Of a DNA stretch of 64,000 nucleotides, positions 20,860 to 32,802 are shown in pieces. The notes beneath the pieces are model-generated. The model made no database searches. It was not told the origin of the DNA and was given only the letters and a program-made list of their open reading frames with translations. Every line of letters begins with the position of its first letter. Position 1 is the stretch's first letter. Both the position numbers and the translations under genes were made by a program. Origin of the DNA: Cupriavidus basilensis (GTDB lineage Bacteria; Pseudomonadota; Gammaproteobacteria; Burkholderiales; Burkholderiaceae); assembly GCF_000832305.1 (NCBI RefSeq), contig NZ_CP010536.1:3410001-3474000 (forward strand), read 5' to 3'.

Positions 20860-21424
20860 GCCCAGCCTCGCCCGAGAGCATGGTGAAGTCGATGCCCAAC
20901 AGGCGTATGGCGGCGGCGAAGCGTTCCTCGGGGGGCACGCTGAAGATGATTTCGGGATCGGCCTGGACGGTCAGCCAGCCATTGCGGCTGAGTTCTTCCT
21001 CCAGCTGCCCGGCGCCCCAGCCGGCATAGCCGAGCGTGAGCAGGAAGCGTTGCGGGCCGCTGCCGTTGGCCACGGCCTCCAGCACATCCTTGGAGGTGGT
21101 CATCTCGAGCCCGCCGGGCACGGCCAGCGACGAGACATAGATGCCAACCGGATCATGCAGCACGAAACCGCGCTCGGTCTGCACCGGCCCGCCGAAATAG
21201 ACAGGCTGCTGCGCCACCGGCTGGATCTCCAGCTTGAGGTCGATCTTGTCGAACAGGGTGGCCATATCGATATCGATAGGCCGATTGATCACCAGGCCCA
21301 GCGCGCCGCGGTCGTTGTGCTCGCACAAGTAGACGACGGAACCCGAAAAAGTCGGGTCTGCCATGCCGGGCATGGCAATCAGGAACTGATTAGTGAGGTT
21401 GATTGGGGCTTCCAGCGTCGCCAT
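20852..21424 (-). CDS. yqgE: YqgE/AlgH family protein (UPF0301)
   Basis: A 190-residue protein of the conserved YqgE/AlgH family, of unclear molecular function. Typical stretches are [53 protein letters not shown] and [15 protein letters not shown]. The coupling yqgE-ruvX is one of the most widespread gene pairs in proteobacteria and is seen here as an 8-bp overlap. It is the first gene of the minus-strand run down to plsC. Confidence 0.94.
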   Translation of the reverse strand: MATLEAPINLTNQFLIAMPGMADPTFSGSVVYLCEHNDRGALGLVINRPIDIDMATLFDKIDLKLEIQPVAQQPVYFGGPVQTERGFVLHDPVGIYVSSLAVPGGLEMTTSKDVLEAVANGSGPQRFLLTLGYAGWGAGQLEEELSRNGWLTVQADPEIIFSVPPEERFAAAIRLLGIDFTMLSGEAGHA

Positions 21425-21561
21425 TCCTGCATTTTATCAAATCGTTGCCATCTGTCCGGAAAAGATTCGCGGAATGCCGCAACGCAACATTCCGACGCCT
21501 GCCCGGTGCGCTTGCTTGCTGGCCTCTGTACCAGCTTCGTTGCTCGCTTGTTGCCGCCTGC

Positions 21562-22275
21562 TTACTCCTTGCGCGTCAGGGCGGCCAGGTCTTCCGGCGT
21601 CAGCCAGCGCCAGTCTCCCAGCGCCAGGGTCGGCTCCAGCACCAGCCCGCCGATGGCGCTGCGATGCAGGGCTTCCACATGGTTGCCAGCCGCGGCCACC
21701 ATGCGCTTGACCTGGTGGTACTTGCCCTCGGTCAGGCTAAGGCGCAGGCTGCGCTCGCCGGTGGCCTCGCAGGCGGCCGCCGCGATCGGGGCTGGTTCGT
21801 CCTCCAGCTGCACGCCCGCCACCAGCGCATCGACCTGCTCTTGGGTGACCGGCTCGGCGGTCGTCACTTCATAGACCTTGGGCACCTTCTTCTTGGGCGA
21901 GGTCTGGGCGTGAATGAACTGGCCATCGTCCGAGAGCAGCAGCAGGCCGGTGGTGTCCTGATCCAGCCGCCCGACCGCCTGCACCTCGCGCTGGCGCAGC
22001 GGCACCGGCAGCAGGTTGTACACGCTGGGATGGTGGCGCGGGCGCTGCGAGCATTCGTAGCCCACCGGCTTGTTCAGCAGGATGTAGGCCTTGGTGTGGC
22101 CGATCCATTCCTCGCCGTCCACGGTCAGGCGCAGGCCATCGACCTCGAACCTGGCGCCCGGATCCTCGCACAGGGTGCCGTCGACCTCCACCAGGCCGGC
22201 CCCGATCAGGTCGCCGCAATAGCGGCGGGTGCCGAAGCCTTGGGATTGGAGGATGCGGTCGAGTGTCATGGCCAT
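21562..22275 (-). CDS. rsuA: 16S rRNA pseudouridine(516) synthase RsuA
   Basis: Isomerises a uridine in small-subunit rRNA. The protein of about 237 residues has an N-terminal S4-like RNA-binding domain (LDRILQSQGFGTRRYC), the linker KPVGYECSQR, the catalytic Asp in AVGRLDQDTTGLLLL, and the C-terminal TEGKYHQVKRM. The frame is open to 22401, but the upstream codons do not look like protein; the ATG at 22275 (or 22269) starts right before the S4 domain. A tandem octamer repeat lies 17 bp upstream of this start. RsuA rather than RluB/E is inferred from length and the KPVGYECS form. Confidence 0.88.
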   Translation of the reverse strand: MAMTLDRILQSQGFGTRRYCGDLIGAGLVEVDGTLCEDPGARFEVDGLRLTVDGEEWIGHTKAYILLNKPVGYECSQRPRHHPSVYNLLPVPLRQREVQAVGRLDQDTTGLLLLSDDGQFIHAQTSPKKKVPKVYEVTTAEPVTQEQVDALVAGVQLEDEPAPIAAAACEATGERSLRLSLTEGKYHQVKRMVAAAGNHVEALHRSAIGGLVLEPTLALGDWRWLTPEDLAALTRKE

Positions 22276-22292
22276 GGCTTGCTTCTTGATAT

Positions 22293-22324
22293 CTGGATTA
22301 CTGGATTGCTGGATTACGGGATTG
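22293..22324. repeat. Four tandem octamers upstream of rsuA
   Basis: Plus-strand units CTGGATTA, CTGGATTG, CTGGATTA, CGGGATTG follow each other without a gap. They are 17 bp before the rsuA ATG at 22275, in what should be its leader or promoter. The last unit carries one substitution. Unit length is not a multiple of three and the array is outside the coding part. Confidence 0.85.
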
Positions 22325-22459
22325 CCGAAATACGGACCGCCTGTTCGGCGCTGCGGGCAACGCTGGCCGGCATGCCGGGCCAGCCCGAGCGCGCCGCGCA
22401 TGCCTGACGCTATGGTAGGGTAACAGGCTTCGCCAGCCCAACTTCCGGAGCGCCCGATC

Positions 22460-24010
22460 TTGCCCCCATCCCCCGCCGACGCCCGCCAACCCTATCGGAT
22501 CGACCGGCTGTTCGAGTGCGGCCTGGTCTGGTTCCGGCGCGACCTGCGCGCCGACGATCACGCGGCGCTGCATTATGCCCTCAAGCACTGCCGCCAGGTA
22601 TGGTGCGTCTTCGTCTTCGATCGCGAGATCCTGGATCCGCTGCTGGCGCGCGGCTTGGCGGCCGACCGCCGGGTGGCGTTCATCCTGGCCTCGCTGGCCC
22701 CGCTGGACGAAGCGCTGCGCGCGGCCGGCGGCGGCCTGATCGTGCTGCACGGCCATGCGCGCGCAGCCATTCCCGAGCTGGCCGCCGAGCTCGGCGTCAC
22801 CGCCGTGTTCGCCAACCACGACTACGAGCCCGCCTCGCTGGCCCGCGATACCGAGGTCAGGCAGGCACTGGCGGGCCAGCCCTGCGCATTCTTCAGCTTC
22901 AAGGACCAGGTGATCTTTGAGCGGGATGAGATCCTGACCGGCCAGGGCAAGCCTTTTTCGGTTTTCACGCCTTACAAGAACGCCTGGCTCAAGGCCTTGC
23001 TTCCGTTCGACCTCAAGCCCTACCCGGTCGAGCCTTATCTGAAGTCACTGGCCGCTCCGCCCAAGGCTTACCTGCGGCCGCTGCCCACGCTGGAGGCACT
23101 GGGCTTCGCCCCCTCCAACCTGGCCGAGATCGCCATGCCCACCGGCAGCGCCGGCGCCCACGCCCTGTTCGACGAGTTCTGCGAGCGCATGGGCGACTAC
23201 GCGCGCCGGCGCGACTTCCCCGCCCTGCGCGGCCCGAGCTACCTGTCGGTGCACCTGCGCTTTGGCACCCTGTCGATCCGCACGCTCGCCCGCACCGCCC
23301 ACGCCGCCACGCTGCGCGGCGGCGCCGAGAGCGTCGGCGCCGCCACCTGGCTGTCGGAGCTGATCTGGCGCGATTTCTACTTCATGATCCTGCACCACCA
23401 CCCCCGGGTCGCCGCGGGGCATGCCTTCCACTCCGCCTACGATGCCATCTGCTGGATCAATGGCGACACCGGCGAGCGCTACTTCCAGGCCTGGTGCGAC
23501 GCCAGGACCGGCTACCCGCTAGTGGACGCCGCCATGCTGCAGATCCGGCAAAGCGGCTACATGCATAACCGGCTGCGCATGGTGGTAGCGAGCTTCCTGG
23601 TGAAAGACCTCGGCGTGGACTGGCGGCGCGGCGAACAGTACTTCGCCGACCAGCTCAACGACTTCGACTTCTCCGCCAACAACGGCGGCTGGCAGTGGGC
23701 CGCCTCCACCGGCTGCGACGCCCAGCCCTACTTCCGCATCTTCAACCCGACCACGCAGTCTGAGAAATTCGACCCGCAGGGACGATTTATCAGGAAGTAC
23801 CTGCCGCAACTGGCACGCCTGCCGGACAAGTACATACATGCGCCCTGGACAGCCTCAGAGGACGTGTTGCTAGCAGCCGGGGTCAAGCTAGGGGAAAACT
23901 ACCCGCGGCCGATCGTGCAACACGACGTAGCCCGCAAGGAGACCCTGGCGCGGTATGCGGTAGTGAAGGAACAGCGAGGAACCGACGCTGCGCACTCCGA
24001 GGGCGACTGA
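22460..24010 (+). CDS. phrB: Deoxyribodipyrimidine photo-lyase (class I CPD photolyase)
   Basis: Flavoenzyme that repairs UV-induced pyrimidine dimers with blue light. The 516-residue protein has the N-terminal antenna domain (LVWFRRDLRADDHAAL), FANHDYEPASLARD, TPYKNAW, and the FAD/DNA-binding C-terminal part with RFGTLSIR, WLSELIWRDFYFMIL, MHNRLRMVVASFLVKDL and NNGGWQWAASTGCDAQPYFRIFNP-type residues in the last third. The start is a TTG preceded by GGAGC at about 9-10 nt; no ATG fits. Convergent with hemY across a hairpin-rich gap. Confidence 0.95.
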   Translation: MPPSPADARQPYRIDRLFECGLVWFRRDLRADDHAALHYALKHCRQVWCVFVFDREILDPLLARGLAADRRVAFILASLAPLDEALRAAGGGLIVLHGHARAAIPELAAELGVTAVFANHDYEPASLARDTEVRQALAGQPCAFFSFKDQVIFERDEILTGQGKPFSVFTPYKNAWLKALLPFDLKPYPVEPYLKSLAAPPKAYLRPLPTLEALGFAPSNLAEIAMPTGSAGAHALFDEFCERMGDYARRRDFPALRGPSYLSVHLRFGTLSIRTLARTAHAATLRGGAESVGAATWLSELIWRDFYFMILHHHPRVAAGHAFHSAYDAICWINGDTGERYFQAWCDARTGYPLVDAAMLQIRQSGYMHNRLRMVVASFLVKDLGVDWRRGEQYFADQLNDFDFSANNGGWQWAASTGCDAQPYFRIFNPTTQSEKFDPQGRFIRKYLPQLARLPDKYIHAPWTASEDVLLAAGVKLGENYPRPIVQHDVARKETLARYAVVKEQRGTDAAHSEGD

Positions 24011-24046
24011 GAACCGAGGAACAGCAAGCGACGATTCATTGCAGCC

Positions 24047-24074
24047 GTGATTCCCGCCTGGGGGCGGGAATCAC
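24047..24074. terminator. Perfect 12-bp hairpin after phrB
   Basis: GTGATTCCCGCC pairs with GGCGGGAATCAC around a TGGG loop, 36 bp after the phrB stop. There is no T-run behind it, so it may be a transcript-end stabiliser rather than a classical intrinsic terminator. Confidence 0.5.
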
Positions 24075-24120
24075 CCATGCGCGATGCGAAGCGAGCCGTG
24101 TAGGTGTTCAGAGGCCGTAT

Positions 24121-24244
24121 GGGGCGCCTCGGGATTTCACCAAAAGAGCGGAGAAGAGGGACCCATGTCTGAGTATCGCCTTAAGGCGATGCGAGTTTGG
24201 GTCCCGGCCGCTCTTTTGGTGAAATCCCGAGGGGGGGGCGCCCC
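24121..24244. repeat. Nested palindromic intergenic element
   Basis: A 25-bp perfect inverted repeat (24127-24151 and 24208-24232) encloses a second inverted repeat (24158-24165 and 24198-24205) and a 16-bp perfect palindrome at 24175-24190. Outside, GGGGCG at 24121-24126 pairs with CGCCCC at 24239-24244 across a six-G bulge. It could fold as one long stem or cruciform of about 124 bp. It lies between two convergent genes and carries no transposase. An ORF over it on the minus strand is most likely spurious. Confidence 0.8.
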
Positions 24245-24263
24245 ATCCGGCGCGCCTTTTTTG

Positions 24264-24293
24264 CCTACTTTTTTGGCAAGACAAAAAAGTAGG
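24264..24293. terminator. T-rich/A-rich bidirectional hairpin, likely terminator of hemY and phrB transcripts
   Basis: CCTACTTTTTTG and CAAAAAAGTAGG form a perfect 12-bp stem with a 6-nt loop. It follows the nested palindrome directly and lies 83 bp from the hemY stop. Runs of T on each strand lie inside the stem rather than after it, so termination strength is uncertain. Confidence 0.5.
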
Positions 24294-24375
24294 TCGCCGC
24301 CCCGCAGGGGTGGTGAAACTGCAGTTGCCTTTGACGTTAAGAAGTTGCAGTTGACATCACCCCCAACCCACCCCC

Positions 24376-25566
24376 TCAAGCCGCCAAAATCGCACTCTCC
24401 CGATAATGCCGCTGCGCCTCCTCAGGCCGCTCGGTCTCCTCAAACATCTTGGCCAACGCCAGATGCGCCCGAACCCGCAACCTGCGCTGCAAGTCAGCAT
24501 CCGCATATTTCAACGCCCGCTCAAAGCTGGACTGCGCCTTGCCCCATAGCTTCTCGCCCAGGCACAGCACGCCTAGCGTGAAGTAGAGATCCGCATCCAC
24601 AGGATGCTGCGTCAGCCATTTCTCCGCCTGCTGGATCTGCGGCAACGCACGTCCTGGCTCCGCGCATTCGGCATAGCGCAAGACCAGCCGGCTGTCCCAG
24701 TTGACCTTGAGCGCGTCCTCCACGATCTTGCGCGCTTCATCCTGACGGCCAAGCGCCGCGAAATAGCGCGCTGCGGGCTCGGCGATGCGGGCCGCGCGGC
24801 GTTCGTCGGTGGACAACGAACGCCAGAAATCCTGCAGGCCCTGCACGTCGTGGCGGCGCTCCTCCAGCAGGGCCTCGCAGGCTAGTTGCTTGAGGCGCAG
24901 CGCCAGCACAGGATGCAGGGCGTTGCGCTTTTCCAGCGAGCGCGCCAGGCGCAGGACTTCGGTCCAGTTCTTCAGGTGCTGGTGGGCACGCAGCGCGATG
25001 CGCTGCACATGGATCTGGCGCGCGCCCTGGGCCTGCAGCTGCGCGATGGTTTCCAGCGCGCCTTCGGCATCGCGCGCGTCGACCAGCAACTCGGCCATCG
25101 ACACCAGCCGTGCCTGCTCGCGCTCGGGGTCGGTCACCTGCGCCATCCAGGCGTCGCGCCGCTCCGTTTCCTGCATGCGGTGCGCCGCGCGGGCGCCGAT
25201 CAGCGCTGCCGTCTGGGCCTGCTCGGGCCAGGCCTGGGCCTCGCGCGCGGTACGCTCGGCACGGGCAAAGCGGCCGGCGAACAGGTTCTCGATGGACTCG
25301 CGCAAGGCCGCTTGCGCACGGTTCATGCGGCTGCGCTCGCGGTAGGCCGCGGCACGCGCCGGCATCTCGGACAGATGGCGCGCGGTGCCGAGGATGGTCC
25401 AGACCACGAAGAACGCCAGCAACAGCAAGGCCAGCGCCAGGTTCAGCGACAGCTCAACCCGGTAAGGCGGGTAGAACAGAACCAGGTTGCTCTGGTTGAA
25501 TTGCGTGAAAAGCGCGAGCCCGACGGCGCCGCCAAACAGGATAGCTACCCAGAAAAGAAGCCGCAT
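24376..25566 (-). CDS. hemY: HemY, haem-biosynthesis-associated TPR membrane protein
   Basis: A 396-residue inner-membrane protein of the proteobacterial HemY family (not protoporphyrinogen oxidase). Two N-terminal transmembrane helices are seen (about 3-22 and 42-62), followed by a cytoplasmic or periplasmic alpha-helical TPR-type part with repeats such as DLYFTLGVLCLGEKLWGKAQSSFERAL and HLALAKMFEETERPEEAQRHY (given here as family-typical regions near the C-terminus). It follows hemDX by 3 bp and ends the hemC-hemDX-hemY operon. The exact role in haem synthesis is not settled. Confidence 0.92.
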   Translation of the reverse strand: MRLLFWVAILFGGAVGLALFTQFNQSNLVLFYPPYRVELSLNLALALLLLAFFVVWTILGTARHLSEMPARAAAYRERSRMNRAQAALRESIENLFAGRFARAERTAREAQAWPEQAQTAALIGARAAHRMQETERRDAWMAQVTDPEREQARLVSMAELLVDARDAEGALETIAQLQAQGARQIHVQRIALRAHQHLKNWTEVLRLARSLEKRNALHPVLALRLKQLACEALLEERRHDVQGLQDFWRSLSTDERRAARIAEPAARYFAALGRQDEARKIVEDALKVNWDSRLVLRYAECAEPGRALPQIQQAEKWLTQHPVDADLYFTLGVLCLGEKLWGKAQSSFERALKYADADLQRRLRVRAHLALAKMFEETERPEEAQRHYRESAILAA

Positions 25567-25569
25567 GCG

Positions 25570-27732
25570 CTACTCCTTCTTGAGCGCCTGCAGCGCGCCG
25601 AGGCTTTCCGCCATGGTGGGCAACTGCACCGTCACGGCGCCGGCCTGGGCCTGCTTGAGCAGGGTCAGCACGGCCTGCACGCGGCGCGACTTGGTGTCGC
25701 AATAGCGTGCGATCATGGCTTGCGCGGCCGCCAGGTCATTGCGGAACACCGGCTCGTTGCGCGACAGCAGCGCCAGGCGCGCATTGAGCAGCCGCAGCTT
25801 GACGTTCTCGCGCAGGAACCAGCCCTGGTCGCCGGTCAGCAGCAGTGCCTGGGCATCATCCACGCGGCGGATGCGGATGACCTGCATCAGTTCGTCGCGC
25901 ACATTGCCCCACAGGCGGCCAAACCAGTTGCCGATCGCGGTGCCGGCCGGCACGGCCTCGTCCTTGGCCGCATGCTTGCCAGCCTTGGCGCCGGTGGGCT
26001 TGGCGGGCTTGTCGACAGCCTCGGCCTTCACGTCCGTCTTGCGCGCATCCGCTTCACTGCGCTCGAGCATGCGCTCGCTCGACAGCAACGGCAGCGTATC
26101 GATCTGGTTGATGGCTTCATCGAGCTTGATGGCGGCACCGGTCAGGTCCGTATCCGGCACGGCCTTCATGCGCGCCACATCGCGGGCGATGGCCCGGCGC
26201 AGCAGGTTGTACTGTGGCTTGTCGGTCCGTGCAAGGCGTGTGTCGGCGCTTTGCAGCGCGGCCAGCGCGACCTGCACATTGCCCGTCAGCTGGAGTTGCT
26301 GGCCGGCGTTGGTGAGCAGTTGCTGGATCTCGGCGATCTCCCAGTCGTCGCGGTTGCGCATCAGGTCCTGGTAGACCTGTTCCAGCGCGGATTGCTTGTC
26401 GCGGGCCTCGCCCACCTGCCCGTCCAGCGCGCCAACCTTGGCCTGCAGTTCCTTGACGGTGTCCTGCGCGTTGCGCGAGAGCACCCGGGTTTCCTGCACC
26501 AGTGCATCGTTGCTCTGCTGGCGCCGCGCCAGTTCCTGGGTCAGGTGGTCCACGCGCTGCTGCAGCCACCAGAAACCGCCGCCGATGGCCAGGATCAGCA
26601 GGAACAGCAGCAACCACCATGGATTGACGCGGGGTGCGCCGCGCGCGGGCAGCGGGGCGCCAGCCGCGGGAGGCGGGCTGGAGGCGGGAGGAGCGGTATT
26701 GTCTTGCGTCACGCGATCGACCTTCGTTGACGTTGCGGGCGGTGGGTTGACTGGTGGTGCTGCCGGGAGCGGCGGCGGCACCGTGGCGGGCGGGACGGGC
26801 GCGGCGGCAGCCGCCGGCGCCGCGACCGGCATCGGCGCCGGCGGGCCGGCATGCGCCTGCGCCCACTGGCGGCAAGCCGCCAGCAAGCCTTCGTCTCCGG
26901 GTGCGGCGCGCAGCAGGTGCGAGAACCCGAGGGCCAAGGCCTGTTCGGCGATTCTCGCATGCGGCGCGATGCACTGCACCTGGCGCAGGCAGGCGAGCTC
27001 TTGCGGGCTCAGGGCCTGGCGCGCCATCTCATCGAGATTGCGCACGGCTTCGGAACTGGTCAGCAACCAGGCCTGCGGTGCCGCGCCCGGCTTGAGCGCG
27101 TCGCGCACGGCTTGCCATTGCATGCTGCCGGGCGTGGGGACCGAGCGCTGATAGGCCTCGACCGGCTGCACCTCGGCGCCGGCGGCGCGCAGGCGCTCGG
27201 CCAGCCAGTCACGCCCGCCATTGCCACGGATGATCAGGACCTTACGTCCGGCAAGCGCCCCGGCGCCGAGCTGGGCTTCAAGCTGTTGCCACAGGGCCTC
27301 GGAATCGAAGCGCGCCGCGGCGCCGTCACCACCGTTGGCGGCATCGCCGTTGTCTGCCTCATGGCCGGTCGTGCAACCGGCCGGGGCAATCACGCGGTAG
27401 TCGGGCGCGGCAATCCCGCGCTCGGCCAGCGCAGCCACGCTGGCGGGGCCAACCACGGCTACCGCTACGGATGCTGGCCACTGCGGCGCGGGCTTGTCCT
27501 GCACCTGGGCCAGCGCATCGAGTGCGAAGGCCACGGCATTGGGACTGACGAAGACCACCAGCGTGAAGTCCGCCAGTTGCGCCAGCGCCGCGCGCAAGGG
27601 GGCATCGTCGGCCACGGGGCCGATCGCCAGCAGGGGAAAGCCAAGCACGTCCAGGCCGGCGGCCGACAAGGCCTCGGTGAGTTGCCGGGACTGCCCGGCG
27701 GGTCGTGTTACAACGACGGTCGGGCGGGGCAT
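25570..27732 (-). CDS. hemDX: HemD-HemX fusion: uroporphyrinogen-III synthase joined to HemX membrane domain
   Basis: A 720-residue fusion. Residues 1 to about 290 are uroporphyrinogen-III synthase (VVTRPAGQSRQL at the start, FVSPNAVAFAL, IRGNGGRDWLAERL, LTSSEAVRNL), which closes and inverts ring D of hydroxymethylbilane from HemC. A Pro/Ala-rich linker (about 290-365) leads to one transmembrane helix (about 368-388, PWWLLLFLLILAIGGGFWWL), a coiled coil and the HemX domain. It is 9 bp after hemC and 3 bp before hemY. There is no stop or frameshift between the halves, so it is a true single frame. In many gammaproteobacteria the two parts are separate genes. Confidence 0.92.
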   Translation of the reverse strand: MPRPTVVVTRPAGQSRQLTEALSAAGLDVLGFPLLAIGPVADDAPLRAALAQLADFTLVVFVSPNAVAFALDALAQVQDKPAPQWPASVAVAVVGPASVAALAERGIAAPDYRVIAPAGCTTGHEADNGDAANGGDGAAARFDSEALWQQLEAQLGAGALAGRKVLIIRGNGGRDWLAERLRAAGAEVQPVEAYQRSVPTPGSMQWQAVRDALKPGAAPQAWLLTSSEAVRNLDEMARQALSPQELACLRQVQCIAPHARIAEQALALGFSHLLRAAPGDEGLLAACRQWAQAHAGPPAPMPVAAPAAAAAPVPPATVPPPLPAAPPVNPPPATSTKVDRVTQDNTAPPASSPPPAAGAPLPARGAPRVNPWWLLLFLLILAIGGGFWWLQQRVDHLTQELARRQQSNDALVQETRVLSRNAQDTVKELQAKVGALDGQVGEARDKQSALEQVYQDLMRNRDDWEIAEIQQLLTNAGQQLQLTGNVQVALAALQSADTRLARTDKPQYNLLRRAIARDVARMKAVPDTDLTGAAIKLDEAINQIDTLPLLSSERMLERSEADARKTDVKAEAVDKPAKPTGAKAGKHAAKDEAVPAGTAIGNWFGRLWGNVRDELMQVIRIRRVDDAQALLLTGDQGWFLRENVKLRLLNARLALLSRNEPVFRNDLAAAQAMIARYCDTKSRRVQAVLTLLKQAQAGAVTVQLPTMAESLGALQALKKE

Positions 27733-27741
27733 GGGCCGGTC

Positions 27742-28743
27742 TCAGGCAGGGGCTTGGGGGGACGCCGGATCCGCCAGCGCCGCGAGAATGTCAGCCGCGC
27801 CCTGGCCCAACAGGTCCTGGGCAACGGCCTCGCCAAGCGCTTCGGCCAGGCTGGACGCATTGGCGCCCTCCACCACGGCGGCGAACTGGGCCCGCACGCA
27901 ACGGCTGCCGTCGGGCAGCGCCACGAAGGCGTCGATGTGCAGTTTCGTGCCCTCCCAGCGCGCATGCGCGGCAAGCGGCACCTGGCACGAACCGCCCAGC
28001 ATGCGCGACACGGCACGCTCGGCGGTCACGGCCAGTGCGCTGGGCGCATGATTCAGCGGCGCCAGCCACGCGGCCAGCTCGGGGCGGCCGGACGGGATCT
28101 CGATGCCCAGCGCACCTTGCCCGGCTGCCGGCAGCGAGCTGACGGGATCCAGCACGGCACGGATACGGTCGGCCAGGCCGAGGCGCTTGAGGCCGGCGGC
28201 GGCCAGGATGATGGCACCGTAGTCACCACGGTCGAGCTTGGCCAGGCGGGTATCCAGGTTGCCGCGCAGCGGCTGGATCACCAGATGGGGGTAGCGGGTG
28301 CGCAACGCGGCTTCGCGGCGCAGGCTGGAGGTGCCGACCACGGTGCCGGCGGGCATCTCGTCCAGCGAGGCGAAGCGGCTTGAGACCAGCGCATCGCGCG
28401 GATCCTCGCGCTCCATGATCGCGGTCAGGGCAAACCCTTCAGGTAACTCCATCGGCACATCCTTGAGGGAGTGCACGGCGAGGTCGGCGCGGCCTTCGGC
28501 CATCGCGATCTCGAGTTCCTTGACGAACAGGCCCTTGCCGCCAACCTTGGACAAAGTACGGTCTAGAATCTGATCTCCGCGCGTCGTCATGCCGAGAATG
28601 GACACATCGCACGCGGGATAGTATTGTTGCAATGCAGCACGCACATGCTCGGCCTGCCACATAGCCAGACGGCTTTCACGGGAGGCGATGACTAGCTTGC
28701 GCGGCGCAGCGCTGGAGGAAGACGGGGAGACGGATGCTTGCAT
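27742..28743 (-). CDS. hemC: Porphobilinogen deaminase (hydroxymethylbilane synthase)
   Basis: Polymerises four porphobilinogens. The 333-residue protein has [64 protein letters not shown], and the dipyrromethane-cofactor Cys in [11 protein letters not shown]. The first roughly 14 residues are a Ser/Pro-rich extension; the ATG at 28743 is the only good start. It is divergent from ppc across 79 bp, which must hold both promoters. Confidence 0.96.
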   Translation of the reverse strand: MQASVSPSSSSAAPRKLVIASRESRLAMWQAEHVRAALQQYYPACDVSILGMTTRGDQILDRTLSKVGGKGLFVKELEIAMAEGRADLAVHSLKDVPMELPEGFALTAIMEREDPRDALVSSRFASLDEMPAGTVVGTSSLRREAALRTRYPHLVIQPLRGNLDTRLAKLDRGDYGAIILAAAGLKRLGLADRIRAVLDPVSSLPAAGQGALGIEIPSGRPELAAWLAPLNHAPSALAVTAERAVSRMLGGSCQVPLAAHARWEGTKLHIDAFVALPDGSRCVRAQFAAVVEGANASSLAEALGEAVAQDLLGQGAADILAALADPASPQAPA

Positions 28744-28822
28744 CCGCGAATGTTAGCACGCACCCCAAGCCGCCCCGGGCCAACAGACAACACACAATAG
28801 ATAAGAAACGACAGGAGATTGC

Positions 28823-31846
<3,024 letters not shown>

Positions 31847-31875
31847 GGCGAGGCTGCGCGCACTGCGCAAAAAGA

Positions 31876-31930
31876 CCGCCATGGTGGCTGGCACCATGGC
31901 GGGGAACCCGTCCGGCCAGCAGGCCGGACG
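31876..31930. terminator. Two consecutive hairpins between convergent ppc and ferritin-like gene
   Basis: An 11-bp perfect stem (31876-31886 with 31892-31902, 5-nt loop) is followed by a 9-bp perfect stem (31909-31917 with 31922-31930, 4-nt loop). Neither has a T-run. They likely mark the transcript ends of both convergent genes. Confidence 0.5.
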
Positions 31931-31971
31931 GCGCAGAGTGTGGCTCGCCAACCGATATTGGCGGCCAGGCC

Positions 31972-32607
31972 TCAGCCGACGAACGCGCCCGGCACCGGGT
32001 CTTCGCCGAGCACCGAGAGCAGGATGGCCCAATGCATCGCTTCGTCACCCAGGATGCTGCCGGCGGCCTTGGTCAGCTCGCGATTGTGGAAGTTCGGCAA
32101 TACGCCCAGGTAGGCCGCGGTGGCACCCTTCTCCAGGCCGGCGGCAAAGCGCAGCACATCGGCCTGGGTCTTCAGCTGGTCGGTCGGGAAACCGTATTCA
32201 CCCGGCTTTTTGGTCATCACGGGGCTGCCGCCCATCTTGGACACCGTGCCCGCCAGCACCTGTGCATGTGCCTTGTGGTGCGTCTGGAACTTGACTGCGG
32301 TTTCCAGCACGGGCTTTTGCAGCAAACCGCTCTCGGCGCCAACCTGATAGGCGGCGATGGCCTGGTATTCCAGCCCGAGGGCGACATTGAGAATGGCGAT
32401 ATCGTCCTTGGTGCTGCCGGACTGAACCTGCGCCCAGGCTGGCATCGACTCGCCCAGGCTCATCACCGCCAGCGATCCCAGCGCGAATAGGCCGGGGACT
32501 TTCAGCAAGCCGCGCCGGCGCGCATCCGGCGCAACAAGGATGCGGCTGTCCGTGTCCTCGCCGGCCTGGCGTTCGTGCTGCGCGGTGCTCGACTGCATGC
32601 GTTCCAT
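31972..32607 (-). CDS. Secreted ferritin-like domain protein
   Basis: A protein of about 211 residues with a signal segment near residues 30-55 that begins with three Arg (ARRRGLLKVPGLFALGSLAVM), resembling a twin-arginine leader though the consensus is imperfect. The rest fits the Ferritin_2/DUF4439-like four-helix family with candidate di-metal ligands in LEYQAIAAY, HHKAHAQ, EKGATAAY and GDEAMHW. The frame stays open upstream to 32685, but the ATG at 32607 has AGGAGA five nt before it. It is divergent from the ECF sigma gene. Iron or manganese chemistry in the periplasm is an inference from family and leader. Confidence 0.8.
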   Translation of the reverse strand: MERMQSSTAQHERQAGEDTDSRILVAPDARRRGLLKVPGLFALGSLAVMSLGESMPAWAQVQSGSTKDDIAILNVALGLEYQAIAAYQVGAESGLLQKPVLETAVKFQTHHKAHAQVLAGTVSKMGGSPVMTKKPGEYGFPTDQLKTQADVLRFAAGLEKGATAAYLGVLPNFHNRELTKAAGSILGDEAMHWAILLSVLGEDPVPGAFVG

Positions 32608-32802
32608 GGTGTTCTCCTGTCTAGGGGTGGACGGCGCCTTCATGGGGTCGCATGCGCTCGGATGCGGCTTGCATCGCGGCGGCAACGGCGGCGCCTGTTT
32701 CTTCTACGCGCGCCATTGGCAATCGGATGCAGCGATCCTTCGCATGCCGCACGCAAGCCGTGCCTATAATCCGGGAACGTCACTTGCTGATATCCGCCCC
32801 CA

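Noticed and set aside
24137..24379. 80-codon minus-strand ORF over the palindromic element
   Set aside because: It is made of the repeat arms themselves; a structural repeat explains the sequence better than a gene.
32765..32770. TATAAT box as a full sigma-70 promoter for the ECF gene
   Set aside because: No acceptable -35 at 16-18 bp upstream; kept only as a remark in the gene entry.
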